A stretch of 64,000 nucleotides of DNA from Ancylobacter vacuolatus (GCF_030813595.1 NZ_JAUSUH010000013.1:82811-146810); one strand, 5' to 3'; counted from the first letter of the stretch, positions 45,938 to 54,203 are shown. The notes: generated from the letters alone by a model not told the origin. Translations and numbers: made by a program.

Positions 45938-45969
45938 CGAGATAGGAAGGGCTTTTCGGCGCGCAAGGG
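45938..45969 (-). promoter_or_regulatory. RpoH (sigma-32)-type promoter of hsp20
   Basis: On the minus strand, CCCTTG (-35, with CTTG at 45964-45967) and CCTATCTCG (-10, near 45938-45946) are separated by 17 bases. This fits the alphaproteobacterial RpoH consensus CTTG-N16/17-CyTATnTnnG. Transcription would begin close to hairpin I of the ROSE element. Confidence 0.8.
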
Positions 45970-46115
45970 CCGGCGCGGCAAATCTCCGGCGGCGCCGCAG
46001 CGCCCGATGAACAGCGGATGAACGGCAGATGAACGGCCCGCTCGGGCCGCATTCAGTGCCGGGTTCTTAAGGGTTTGGGGTTCGATACTCGCCAGGTCGA
46101 GGAGTGGTGTGGGTA

Positions 46116-46499
46116 ATGGCGCGGGCATCGACGGCGCTGATCGTCGCAGTGGGACTGCTGCTCGGAACGCTTCCTCCCGCCCTGCCGGGGGGAATGCAGG
46201 CGCTTGCCCAGAACTACCGCGTGCCGCCCGGCCCCTATGCGCCAAGCCCCGGCCCCTACGCTCCCTATGACGCGCCGCCCCCGCGAGCGGGGGCTGGCGG
46301 GCCGGTCGACGCCGACGCGGCGGTGCGGATGCTGCGCGGGCGCGGCTTTTCGAACATTTCGGTGATCCGCCGGCGCGGCGCCACCATCCTGCTGGAAGCG
46401 AACGGGCCGCGCGGCGAGCGCGTGCAGGTGGTGGTGGACGGCGCGTCCGGCGCCATCAGCGGCATGAAGGTGATCGGCTTTGGCGACAAGCGCTACTGA
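46116..46499 (+). CDS. small secreted protein with a PepSY-like module
   Basis: A 127-residue protein with a signal peptide (ALIVAVGLLLGTLPPALPGGMQALAQ), a Pro/Tyr/Gly-rich linker and a C-terminal domain: DADAAVRMLRGRGFSNISV, then RGERVQVVVDGASGAISGMKVIG. The module shares a pattern of LRxxG, RhxVxhDxxSGxI with the protein at 44158-45177 and resembles PepSY. GAGGAG lies 12 bases upstream; GTG codons at 46104 and 46107 are alternative starts. It is divergent from hsp20. Function unknown. Confidence 0.7.
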   Translation: MARASTALIVAVGLLLGTLPPALPGGMQALAQNYRVPPGPYAPSPGPYAPYDAPPPRAGAGGPVDADAAVRMLRGRGFSNISVIRRRGATILLEANGPRGERVQVVVDGASGAISGMKVIGFGDKRY

Positions 46500-46616
46500 A
46501 GCGGCGCGTTTGCGCGCTACTGAAGCGGCGCCCTAGCGCGCTTGCGCCGTTTTGCGCGCTTGCCGCGCGGGCAGGCTCCGCTATAAGCCGCAGGGGCGAA
46601 ACCAGCGCGCGGCCAC

Positions 46617-47576
46617 ATGCACTCCGATCCCGTTCTCTACAGCACCCGGGACAACCCCGTGCCGGAAGGCGCCGTTTGCGGCGTCGTCACCGCATCCGAC
46701 GGAATCCGGCTGCGCGTCGCCCGCTGGAAGCCGGAGGGCGGCGGCCTTTATGGCACGGTCTGCGTCTTTCCCGGCCGGACCGAGAAAATCGAGAAATATT
46801 TCGAGACGGTGCGCGATCTGCTCGAGCGCGGCTTCGCGGTGGTCGCGCTCGACTGGCGCGGGCAGGGCGGCTCGCAGCGTCTGCTGGCCAACCCGATGAA
46901 GGGCCATATCAAGGATTTCGCCGACTACCAGCTGGACCTCGACGCGCTGCTGAGCCAGGCGGTGCTGCCTGACATGCCGGGCCCCTGTTTCGCCCTTGCC
47001 CATTCGATGGGCGCCGCGATCCTGCTCGACCATGCGCGACGGGGCGGCACCTCCTTCGATCGCATGTTCCTCGTCGCGCCGATGCTCGACCTTTCGCTGC
47101 TCAAGCATGACGTGGCCGCGCGGCGGCTGGCGCGCACGCTGTCCTTTGTCGGCCTGTCGCGGGCCTATGTGCCGACCCGCAAGGTGCGGCCGATGGCCGA
47201 GGTGCATTTCGACGGCAACCGCCTGACCTCCGACGCCGCCCGCTTCGCCCGCAACCTCACCATTTCGATGGAGCAGCCCCAGCTCGATGTCGGCCCGCCG
47301 ACCATTGGCTGGGTGAAGGCTGCCTTCGACCTGATGGAGACGCTGGCCGACCCGGCCGCGGCGCGGGCGATCCGCCAGCCGCTGCTGATGGTGGGCGCCG
47401 GCGCCGACAAGATCGTCTCGACGCCGAGCATCGAGCATCTCGGCACCCGGCTCATCGCCGGCGCGCACATCATCATTCCGGGCGCCCGCCACGAATTGCT
47501 GCAGGAGCGCGACCTGTTCCGCGAGCCGCTTTTCGCCGCCTTCGACGCCTTCATCCCCGGCAGCGCGGCGGCGTAA
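46617..47576 (+). CDS. alpha/beta hydrolase (lysophospholipase/monoacylglycerol lipase-like)
   Basis: A 319-residue serine hydrolase. VCVFPGRTEKIEKYFETVRDLLERGFAVVALDWRGQGGSQR (GRTEKIEKYFETVRDLL shown in part) is the oxyanion region. The nucleophile elbow is ALAHSMGAAILLDH (Ser in HSMGA), and the His is likely in PGARHELLQERD. The pattern matches the PldB/Hydrolase_4 group acting on lysophospholipids or monoglycerides. No signal peptide, so it is cytosolic or membrane-peripheral. hisN converges from the right with only 19 bases between stops. Confidence 0.88.
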   Translation: MHSDPVLYSTRDNPVPEGAVCGVVTASDGIRLRVARWKPEGGGLYGTVCVFPGRTEKIEKYFETVRDLLERGFAVVALDWRGQGGSQRLLANPMKGHIKDFADYQLDLDALLSQAVLPDMPGPCFALAHSMGAAILLDHARRGGTSFDRMFLVAPMLDLSLLKHDVAARRLARTLSFVGLSRAYVPTRKVRPMAEVHFDGNRLTSDAARFARNLTISMEQPQLDVGPPTIGWVKAAFDLMETLADPAAARAIRQPLLMVGAGADKIVSTPSIEHLGTRLIAGAHIIIPGARHELLQERDLFREPLFAAFDAFIPGSAAA

Positions 47577-47595
47577 CGCCCCGGCGGGGCGTGCC

Positions 47596-48381
47596 TCAGC
47601 CCCGGTTGAGCACGCTCAGCACCTCGTCATGCAGCCGGCGGTCGCCGGAAGCGACGACGCGCCCGCTGGTGAGATCCTCGCCGCCTTCCCAATTGGTGAC
47701 GATGCCGCCGGCGCCGGTGACGATCGGTGAGAGCGGCAGGATGTCGAAATCGTTCAGATTGGTCTCGATGACGAGATCGACATGGCCGGCCGCCAGCATG
47801 CAATAGGCGTAGCAGTCGCCGCCATAGCGCGGCAGGCGCACGCGCTTTTCCACCTGCTCATAAAGGGCGCGGTTGCCCTCTTCCATCAGCAGCGGGCTGG
47901 TGGTCATCATGACGGCCTCGCCGAGGCTGGCGCAATTGCGGACATTGAGCCGCCGGTCGCCCGCCGGGCCGCGATAGCGCGCCTGCGCGCCGTCGCCGGT
48001 GAAGCGCTCGCGGATGAAGGGCTGGTGCATCATGCCATAGACCGGCTGGCCGTGCCGGCACAGGCCGATCAGCGTTCCCCAGGCCGGCATGCCGCTGATG
48101 AACGACTTGGTGCCGTCGATCGGGTCGAGCACCCAGACATAGTCGGCATCCATGCCCTCGTCGGGAAATTCCTCGCCGCGCACGCCATGGCTGGGAAAGG
48201 TGCGGCGGATGAGGGTGCGCATCGCCTGCTCGGCGGCGCGGTCGGCGGCGGTGACGGGATCGAACACGGCGCCGCGGCTCTTGTCCTCGACCCCCAGCGC
48301 GGTGCGGAAGAAGGGGAGGATGGCCTGGCCGGACACGGTGGCGAGCTCGTCGACGAAAATCTCGAAGTCCACCGCACCCAT
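47596..48381 (-). CDS. hisN: histidinol-phosphatase (inositol monophosphatase family)
   Basis: A 261-residue IMPase-fold enzyme. Metal-binding motifs are VRGEEFPDEG and WVLDPIDGTKSFISG, with CYAYCMLAAGHVDLVIE and LSPIVTGAGGIVTNWEGG downstream. The IPWGTLIGL-type segment (MPAWGTLIGLCRHGQPVYGMMHQP) places it with the HisN group, which dephosphorylates histidinol phosphate in histidine synthesis in actinobacteria and alphaproteobacteria lacking HisB. A role on inositol phosphate is possible. I use the ATG at 48381; the open frame extends upstream but has no good start. Confidence 0.88.
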   Translation of the reverse strand: MGAVDFEIFVDELATVSGQAILPFFRTALGVEDKSRGAVFDPVTAADRAAEQAMRTLIRRTFPSHGVRGEEFPDEGMDADYVWVLDPIDGTKSFISGMPAWGTLIGLCRHGQPVYGMMHQPFIRERFTGDGAQARYRGPAGDRRLNVRNCASLGEAVMMTTSPLLMEEGNRALYEQVEKRVRLPRYGGDCYAYCMLAAGHVDLVIETNLNDFDILPLSPIVTGAGGIVTNWEGGEDLTSGRVVASGDRRLHDEVLSVLNRG

Positions 48382-48630
48382 CGGCCTTGTCCCTGTCGCT
48401 TGCACATGCGGCGCCTGTCGCCCGCCGCCTCCAGTCCTATCGACAGGCGGCGGGCACGGCAATCGCCCGCGCGAGGGTCGGTGCCGGTACGGCACGGGCG
48501 GGCGCTGCGCCGGGTGAGGGGCGTCCCTCAGAAATGCCCCGCGCCCAGCGCATGGCTGCCATTCCGGCACGGTCAAGAAATGGGCAATTCAGCCGTTGCA
48601 CCCGAGAAGTGAACCTGCCATATTATTGCA

Positions 48631-48729
48631 GCGCGGTAGAGCGATTGGCGTCGCCTTACCGCCGCCCTTCTTGGGCGTTTCCTCCCTAGACTTGGGCCGC
48701 TCCGGCAACGTGAGCGGCCCCTTTCTTTT
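48631..48729 (+). ncRNA. small RNA, anti-Shine-Dalgarno family, copy 1
   Basis: About 99 nt. A 5' hairpin has the loop ATTGGCGT (48644-48651) on GCG/CGC and GCGGTA/TACCGC stems. GCCC/GGGC hairpin 2 follows, then the single-stranded GTTTCCTCCCTAGACTT, and a terminator GGGCCGCT/AGCGGCCC with CTTTCTTTT. TTGCAC-N17-CATATT (48596-48624) could be the promoter. Two more copies follow. CCUCCC could pair with GGAGG ribosome-binding sites. The design recalls the multicopy NfeR1/alpha-r14-type RNAs of rhizobia, but I cannot confirm membership. Confidence 0.7.
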
Positions 48730-48970
48730 CTACAGCCTTCTGAAATCACAGCATTAATCGCGCGGTCGCTTTCGGGGTGCCCGGTGGCACAGCCGCGCCG
48801 TCGCCCCCGCGTGCCACGTCCCCGACGCTGCGCGCCGGCCCCGTGCCGTTTTTGGCGTCAGGCGCACTGTACGCGCGATTGTCATCATTTGAACGCCTGC
48901 GACCAATTGCCAGTTTCGTTTCTTTCGGTTGGCGGTTGTCATCCCGGTGGCGCGAGGTTATTGATATTGC

Positions 48971-49073
48971 GTTGCGGCGGCGTGATTGGCGTCACGCTGC
49001 CGCCGCCCTTCTTGGGCGTTTCCTCCCTAGACTTGGGCCGCTTGCGCGCTGCGTAAGCGGCCTCTTTCTTTTG
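48971..49073 (+). ncRNA. small RNA, anti-Shine-Dalgarno family, copy 2
   Basis: About 102 nt, the same architecture as copy 1: loop ATTGGCGT on a GTG/CAC and GCGGCGGC/GCCGCCGC stem, GCCC/GGGC hairpin, GTTTCCTCCCTAGACTT, and terminator GGCCGCTT/AAGCGGCC with TCTTTCTTTT. TTGTCA-N17-TATTGA (48936-48964) is a possible promoter. Stem bases differ from copy 1 but stay complementary, which points to a selected RNA fold. Confidence 0.72.
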
Positions 49074-50188
49074 GGCTCCTGCGCCGCCGCGCGGCAATGC
49101 CTTTTGTCGCGCCATGCCGTTCGCCGCACCAAAGCCTTCCCCGCACCAAAGCCTTCCCCGCACCAAGGCTCCGCCGCCGCGTTCCGGCGCCGGCCACCGC
49201 CTCCATGCGCGGTGAAAGGGAGGGCCCGTTCCCCTGCCGCGCCTTCCTCAGCTCTCAATCTGTCCTCTAGCCGGGCGTGACCCGGCACCCCATGGCATCG
49301 CGCGCCCCGTCTGGATCCCCGGGTCAAGCCCGGGGATCAGGGGTGGCTCTGGGCCGAGCGGGTGGAGGCTGCGGTCGCGGGACAGGGCGGCTGGGGCTGT
49401 CGCCGGTCGCGACCGGGGAGGGCAGGGCAGGAGCCGTTTCGCCCCGCCCGGGGATCACGGGCGTCGGGGCCCGGCGTGGCCCGGCGGGAGAGGGGAGATC
49501 TGGGAGGGGGCGATGCCGTGGCCGAGCGAGCGCGGAACGGGGAGGCGGCGCGGCTCATCGCCCTATCGTCCAGCCCGCCCAGCGGATTCTCTCTGACGAG
49601 GGGGCGCTTGCTGACGAGGGGTGCTTGGGAAAGGCTCTCGGGAAAGAGGTGTTCGTGGACAAGGCCCTCGCGGACAGAAGCGTCGCGGGCGGGAGCTTGG
49701 TCGACAAGACCGTCGCGAACAAGGCCGTCGCGGCCGGGGTCTTGAAGCAAGTTCCGCGCGTGCAGGGCCCTCGTGGACAAGGCCGTCGCGAACAAGGCCG
49801 TCGCGGCCGGGAGCTTGGTCGACAAGACCGTCGCGAACAAGACCGGGCCTTGAAGCAGGTTCCGCGCGTTCAGATACCCCTCGCGGGCAGGTCCTCGCGG
49901 CGACGCCCGTCTCGGCGCGCCCGCTCTTGCGCACGCCGGCTCTTGCGCACGCCGGCTCTTGCGCACGCCTCTGACGGACAAGTCCGCCAACGGAAACGGG
50001 CGCTGGCGCGCCGCGACCCCCCGGTCGGCCCACCAACGCCCGCCAGGGCGACCCGCGCTCCTGAAAAAGTACGTCCGTACCGTCGAATGCGGCAATAATG
50101 CCACACAGAGCCCGTTACCGTATTTGGTATGCCAGAAACTGCCGGTGGGTGCCTTGATTATTCCGCAATGCACCTACATCTTGCACTC
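49073..50188. repeat. minisatellite-rich gene-free stretch between small RNA copies 2 and 3
   Basis: About 1.1 kb without a convincing gene. It holds a 17-bp tandem unit (CCGCACCAAAGCCTTCC, about 2.8 copies, 49124-49170), a family B palindrome (49270-49338), a region with 15-bp periodicity and long direct repeats (49650-49870), and a 16-bp unit (GCTCTTGCGCACGCCG, about 3 copies, 49923-49969). Long frames on both strands exist only because of the high GC content and the repeat periods. Confidence 0.7.
49270..49338. repeat. palindromic repeat, family B, copy 2
   Basis: GCCGGGCGTGACCCGGC (49270-49286) and GATCCCCGGGTCAAGCCCGGGGATC (49314-49338). The order and sequence match the reverse complement of the element at 5979-6058, so the two are copies of one mobile or duplicated palindrome family. 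Confidence 0.6.
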
Positions 50189-50285
50189 GTACCCAGCGAT
50201 TGGCGTCGCTGCGTACAGCCCTCCTTGGGCGTTTCCTCCCTAGACTTGGGCCGCTTGCGCGCTGCGTAAGCGGCCTCTTTCTTTT
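50189..50285 (+). ncRNA. small RNA, anti-Shine-Dalgarno family, copy 3
   Basis: About 97 nt: loop ATTGGCGT on AGCG/CGCT and GTAC/GTAC stems, GCCC/GGGC hairpin, GTTTCCTCCCTAGACTT and terminator GGCCGCTT/AAGCGGCC with TCTTTCTTTT. TTGATT-N17-CATCTT (50154-50182) is a possible promoter. In all three copies a TTGC lies exactly 18 bases before the ATTGGCGT loop. The 3' half is identical to copy 2, but the 5' stem has changed with compensation. Confidence 0.72.
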
Positions 50286-50565
50286 GCGCCGGACGAAGAC
50301 GCCTGCCGTGGCTTTGCCATCTTGCCAGTCGTCCCGTTGCGGTTCCGTGGACTCTGAGAGAGCCCGCCAGCCTTTTTCGACTGGAAATTCCCTCCGCCTT
50401 TCAGGCAGCTTTGACCGATCCATCGGTAGTGGAATTTCGCTCCGGAACCGAGCGTGCAGAATTGGTATAGCTCGCATGTTTAAAATGCAAGGCTCTTGCT
50501 GAGGTTTTTTACATCACCCCATCAAAAGTTTACGAACCCCACCCTAAGCCTCTGAAAAACGTCGT

Positions 50566-51447
50566 TTATTCAGCAGCGGCGCGCAGCGGGGCGAGCTCCA
50601 GATGCGGCACTTCGGCCAGCGCCAGCGCCACTTCCAGCAGGTCGTTCTGCACGATTTCGAAATTTTCCGAGGGTTGATATGTCGCTTCGCGCATGTAGAG
50701 GGCGCGGTTGATTTCGATCTGCACGGCGTGCATTCCCGAGGCCGGGTTGCCGTAATGCTCGGTGATGAAGCCGCCGGCATAAGGCTTGTTGCGCACCACG
50801 CAATAGCCGCGCCGGCGCAGCTCGGCCTCGATCGTATCGGGGATGATCCCGGCGCAGCTCGTGCCGTAACGGTCGCCCAGCACGATGTCGATCCGTGCAT
50901 CGCGCTGGCAGCCGGACGGCATCGAGTGGCAATCCACCAGTACCGCCACGCCGAAGCTGCGCTGCATCTGCACCATCAACTGGCGCAGCGAGCGATGATA
51001 GGGCTTGTAGAGCGATTCGATGCGCGCAATAGCCTCGTCCACCGGAATGCGGCGGCCATAGATCTCCTGCGCCTCGCCGACGATGCGGGCAATCGTGCCG
51101 AGCCCGCCGGCCACCCGCATCGAGCGCGTATTGGCATAGGCCGGCAGCCGCCCGTCGAACATGCGCGGGTCGAGCTCATAGGGCTCGCGATTCACGTCGA
51201 GATAGCAGCGGGGAAAATGCGCCCGCATGAATCCCATGCCGAAGCGCGTCACCTGCGCGAACAGCTCGTCGACGAAACTGTCCTCGGAGCGGCGCAGCAC
51301 CGGCAGTTCGAGCCGCGACTGGCTGACGAAGTCGCGGGGATAGACCACGCCGCTATGGGGCGAATTGAACAGGAACGGGGCGCGTAGCGAGGCCGGCTGG
51401 ACGATCTCGAAGGCGGGGTCGATCTCGTCGGCGATGACGGCCATCAT
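50566..51447 (-). CDS. N-formylglutamate amidohydrolase family protein
   Basis: A 293-residue enzyme of the FGase (PF05013) family. Members hydrolyse N-formylglutamate to glutamate and formate in histidine catabolism, or related N-acyl amino acids. It has the family elements FLFNSPHSGVVYPRDFV, RRSEDSFVDELF, CYLDVNREPYELDP (zinc-ligand region) and LVDCHSMPSG. No other hut genes are adjacent. ATGs at 51447 and 51444 are both possible; GAGGA suits the second slightly better. It lies divergently next to cpdR, a pairing common in Rhizobiales. Confidence 0.88.
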   Translation of the reverse strand: MMAVIADEIDPAFEIVQPASLRAPFLFNSPHSGVVYPRDFVSQSRLELPVLRRSEDSFVDELFAQVTRFGMGFMRAHFPRCYLDVNREPYELDPRMFDGRLPAYANTRSMRVAGGLGTIARIVGEAQEIYGRRIPVDEAIARIESLYKPYHRSLRQLMVQMQRSFGVAVLVDCHSMPSGCQRDARIDIVLGDRYGTSCAGIIPDTIEAELRRRGYCVVRNKPYAGGFITEHYGNPASGMHAVQIEINRALYMREATYQPSENFEIVQNDLLEVALALAEVPHLELAPLRAAAE

Positions 51448-51711
51448 TCCTCAATCCGCTTCCAGCCCCGCCGCGCGCGGGCCTCATCGTGTCTAACATG
51501 ACGCTCCGCAAGGCGGAATGCGGCGGCGGCGCGAGCGGGGCGGTTTTTGCGAACACGTCCGCGAGAGGCCGCCGGTGCGGGAAGGGGGCCCGTGTTCACG
51601 ATGTGCTAAGGGGCGCTGGAGTACCCAAGGAGAACGTGCATGCGGCGGGCATGCGCGCGTCGGCCCGTCCGGCGCCGTCCTCGCCGCCTCAAGACAATCA
51701 GGATGCCCGGG

Positions 51712-52071
51712 ATGCTCAAGATCCTGCTCGCCGAAGACGACAATGACATGCGCCGCTTTCTGGTGAAGGCGCTGCAGAATGCGGGCTACGAGGTCGTGGA
51801 CTTCGACAATGGCCGCTCCGCCTATGACCGGCTGCGCGAGGAGCCGTTCGAGCTGCTCCTCACCGACATCGTGATGCCGGAAATGGACGGCATCGAGCTC
51901 GCCCGCCGCGCCACCGATCTCGACCCCGATATCAAGGTGATGTTCATCACCGGATTCGCGGCGGTGGCGCTCAATGCCGACAGCCAGGCGCCGAAGGATG
52001 CGAAGGTGCTTTCCAAGCCCTTCCATCTGCGCGATCTGGTCAATGAGGTCGGCAAGATGCTGGCGGCCTGA
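51712..52071 (+). CDS. cpdR: cell-cycle response regulator CpdR
   Basis: A 119-residue single receiver domain. The phosphoacceptor is D52 in LLLTDIVMPEMDG, with AEDDNDMRRFLVKAL at the N-terminus and KVLSKPFHLRDLVNEV at the C-terminus, nearly invariant in rhizobial CpdR. Unphosphorylated CpdR localises ClpXP to the pole to degrade cell-cycle proteins; the CckA-ChpT phosphorelay switches it off. The ATG at 51712 gives the usual 119 residues; an ATG at 51703 would add three. The tRNA-Val gene follows. Confidence 0.95.
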   Translation: MLKILLAEDDNDMRRFLVKALQNAGYEVVDFDNGRSAYDRLREEPFELLLTDIVMPEMDGIELARRATDLDPDIKVMFITGFAAVALNADSQAPKDAKVLSKPFHLRDLVNEVGKMLAA

Positions 52072-52182
52072 CAGCGGCCGGTCGACACGGAAGGGCGGCG
52101 TCATCCACAGCCGCCATTCCCCGCTTGCGCGGGCCAAGGGTTCTGGTTATAGGGGAGCCCCGCTCGCAAGAGACCACGGAAT

Positions 52183-52257
52183 GGGCGCGTAGCTCAGCGG
52201 GAGAGCACCTCGTTGACATCGAGGGGGTCACAGGTTCAATCCCTGTCGCGCCCACCA
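52183..52257 (+). tRNA. tRNA-Val (GAC anticodon)
   Basis: A 75-nt cloverleaf: acceptor GGGCGCG/CGCGCCC, D arm GCTCAGCGGGAGAGC, anticodon stem CCTCG/CGAGG around TTGACAT (anticodon GAC), T arm with GGTTCAATCCC, and an encoded ACCA end. It reads GUC and GUU codons. Confidence 0.96.
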
Positions 52258-52725
52258 TTCCATTGCCGGCACGTTTTTCCCACGATACGCCATCCTGCGG
52301 CCTCGGGCCTGCGGCGGCGGCTTGAGCCTGCCCGCGCGGGCGCTCCTCCACTCGTCCCTCCTCCTGTGCCGGCCATCACGGCGCCGCCGTCCCCGCGCGC
52401 GTGCGGTTCCGAACCGGCCGGTGGGCAGAAATTGCTTCCATTTTGGATCAGCTTTCGCCGCCGCGCCGGCGTGCGTCACCTTGCAGTCATTCCAGATTGG
52501 GTAGTATCAAGGAACCGTTACGCTTGACGGAGGGGGCTGTCAGCGGTCGCTGGCCTGTGCGGGCGCCTTCAAGGGCGCCGGCCCGCGGCGATCCAGGCAA
52601 GCAACAAAAGCCATCGCTGCAAGATTGGCTGCGGATCCGGTGGGAGACCCCGAGACGGGACGAGAGTCGCCTCGCGTAAGGTAATATGAAACCATAGCCC
52701 CGAAAATCGGGGCGGAGGAGCAATC
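52258..52725. other. 468-bp leader region of the delta-60 repeat protein gene
   Basis: No gene was recognised between the tRNA and the ATG at 52726; frames here lack ribosome-binding sites. The last 30 bases hold CCCCGA-AAA-TCGGGG (52698-52712), a 6-bp perfect hairpin immediately upstream of the CGGAGGAG ribosome-binding site, which could influence initiation. Confidence 0.5.
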
Positions 52726-54183
52726 ATGAGCTACCTGAATTGGGCCGGCGCGCGCAGCGGATGTGCGGCTCTGGCCATTGCCGTCGCCCTGGCCTGCGGG
52801 CCTGTGAGCCTCGCTGGCGCGTGGGCGGCGGATGCCGGCCCCGGCTCGCTGGACACCACCTTCGGCGCCGGCACGTCGGATGGCACGCCGGATGGCGTCG
52901 CCAGCACCTCGCTGGGCGATGGCGACGATATCGCCAACGGCATCGCCACCACGGCGGACGGCAAGGTCGTCATCGTCGGCAACCGCAACAATGGCAAGAG
53001 CAACGACATCGTCGTGCTGCGCTACGCCAAGGACGGCACGCTCGATGCCGGCTTCGGCAAGGCCAATGACGGCACGCCGGACGGCGTGGTGAACATCTCG
53101 CTCGGCGAGGGCAATGATTTCGCCACCGACGTGGCGGTGCAGGCCGATGGCAAGATCGTTGTGGCCGGCTATCACGAGGAAGGCACCAGCACCAACATCG
53201 CCGTGCTGCGCCTCAACACCGACGGCACGCTCGACGCCAGCTTCGGCAAGGGCAATGACGGCACGCCGGATGGCATCGTCAACATCTCGCTCGGCGACGG
53301 CAACGACATCGCCAATGCGGTGGGCCTGACCGCCGACGGCAAGATCGTCATCGCCGGCACCACCACCGCCAAGGATGGCAGCTCCAACATCGTGGTCGGC
53401 CGCCTCAATGCCGACGGCACGGCGGACGCCAAGTTCGGCGTCGATGGCAGCGACGGCACGCCGGACGGCTTCACCGCCGTCTCGCTGGGCGATGGCAATG
53501 ATGTCGCCGAAGACATCGCGGTCGCCAAGGACGGCACGATCGTCGTCGCCGGCACCCATGGGCCGAAGGGCAATTCCAACATCGCCGTGCTGCGCTTCAC
53601 CGCCGATGGCGTGCTCGACAAGAGCTTCGGCGTTGCCAATGACGGCACGCCGGACGGCGTCGCCAGCTTCTCGCTGGGCGAGGGCTCGGACGAGGCGAAC
53701 GCGCTGGCGCTCACCGCCGATGGCAAGATCGTCGTCGCCGGCGATTCCATCGCCAAGGACGGCAGCACCAATGTCGTCATCGCCCGGCTGAACGCCGATG
53801 GCTCGCTCGACGAGGCCTTCGGCGTCGCCGAGGACGGCACGCCGAACGGCTTTGTCGCCACCTCGCTCGGCGCCGGCAACGACTATGCGACCGACGTGGT
53901 GATGGACAAGAACGGCAACATCGTCGTCGCCGGCTATCACCAGGAAGGCAACAGCACCAACATCGCCGTGCTGCGCTACACCCCCAAGGGCGAGCTCGAC
54001 GAGGCGTTCGGCACCGCCAATGACGGCACCCCGAACGGCATCGTCAATCTCTCGCTCGGCGAGGGCGACGACACCGCCAGCGGCGTGGTGATGCAGGGCG
54101 ACACGATGATCGTCGTCGGCGGCGTCACCACTGCCAAGGACGGCAGCAAGAACATCGCCGTCATCCGCCTGCTCGGCCAGTAA
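52726..54183 (+). CDS. secreted delta-60 repeat protein, seven repeats (predicted beta-propeller)
   Basis: A 485-residue protein with a signal peptide (ALAIAVALACGPVSLAGAWA) and seven consecutive repeats of 62-65 residues. Each runs from LDxxFG through a conserved NDGTPDG-type loop, SLGxGND, ADGKIVVAG and NIAVLRLNxDGT. This is the delta-60 repeat (TIGR02608, DUF5122). Seven repeats are exactly what a seven-bladed beta-propeller needs. The DG-rich loops look like calcium-binding turns. The repeats are very alike, suggesting recent internal duplication. Function is unknown; an extracellular or periplasmic binding role is an inference. Confidence 0.85.
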   Translation: MSYLNWAGARSGCAALAIAVALACGPVSLAGAWAADAGPGSLDTTFGAGTSDGTPDGVASTSLGDGDDIANGIATTADGKVVIVGNRNNGKSNDIVVLRYAKDGTLDAGFGKANDGTPDGVVNISLGEGNDFATDVAVQADGKIVVAGYHEEGTSTNIAVLRLNTDGTLDASFGKGNDGTPDGIVNISLGDGNDIANAVGLTADGKIVIAGTTTAKDGSSNIVVGRLNADGTADAKFGVDGSDGTPDGFTAVSLGDGNDVAEDIAVAKDGTIVVAGTHGPKGNSNIAVLRFTADGVLDKSFGVANDGTPDGVASFSLGEGSDEANALALTADGKIVVAGDSIAKDGSTNVVIARLNADGSLDEAFGVAEDGTPNGFVATSLGAGNDYATDVVMDKNGNIVVAGYHQEGNSTNIAVLRYTPKGELDEAFGTANDGTPNGIVNLSLGEGDDTASGVVMQGDTMIVVGGVTTAKDGSKNIAVIRLLGQ

Positions 54184-54203
54184 GCCGCCGCACGCCCGCC
54201 TCT

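Noticed and set aside
49277..50173. Long overlapping frames on both strands (273 and 278 codons) in the minisatellite region, some with five-residue periodicity
   Set aside because: Several phases are open at once, there is no ribosome-binding site, and the periodicity comes from 15-bp repeats. A pentapeptide-repeat match (A-D/N-L-x-x) does not hold up in any frame.
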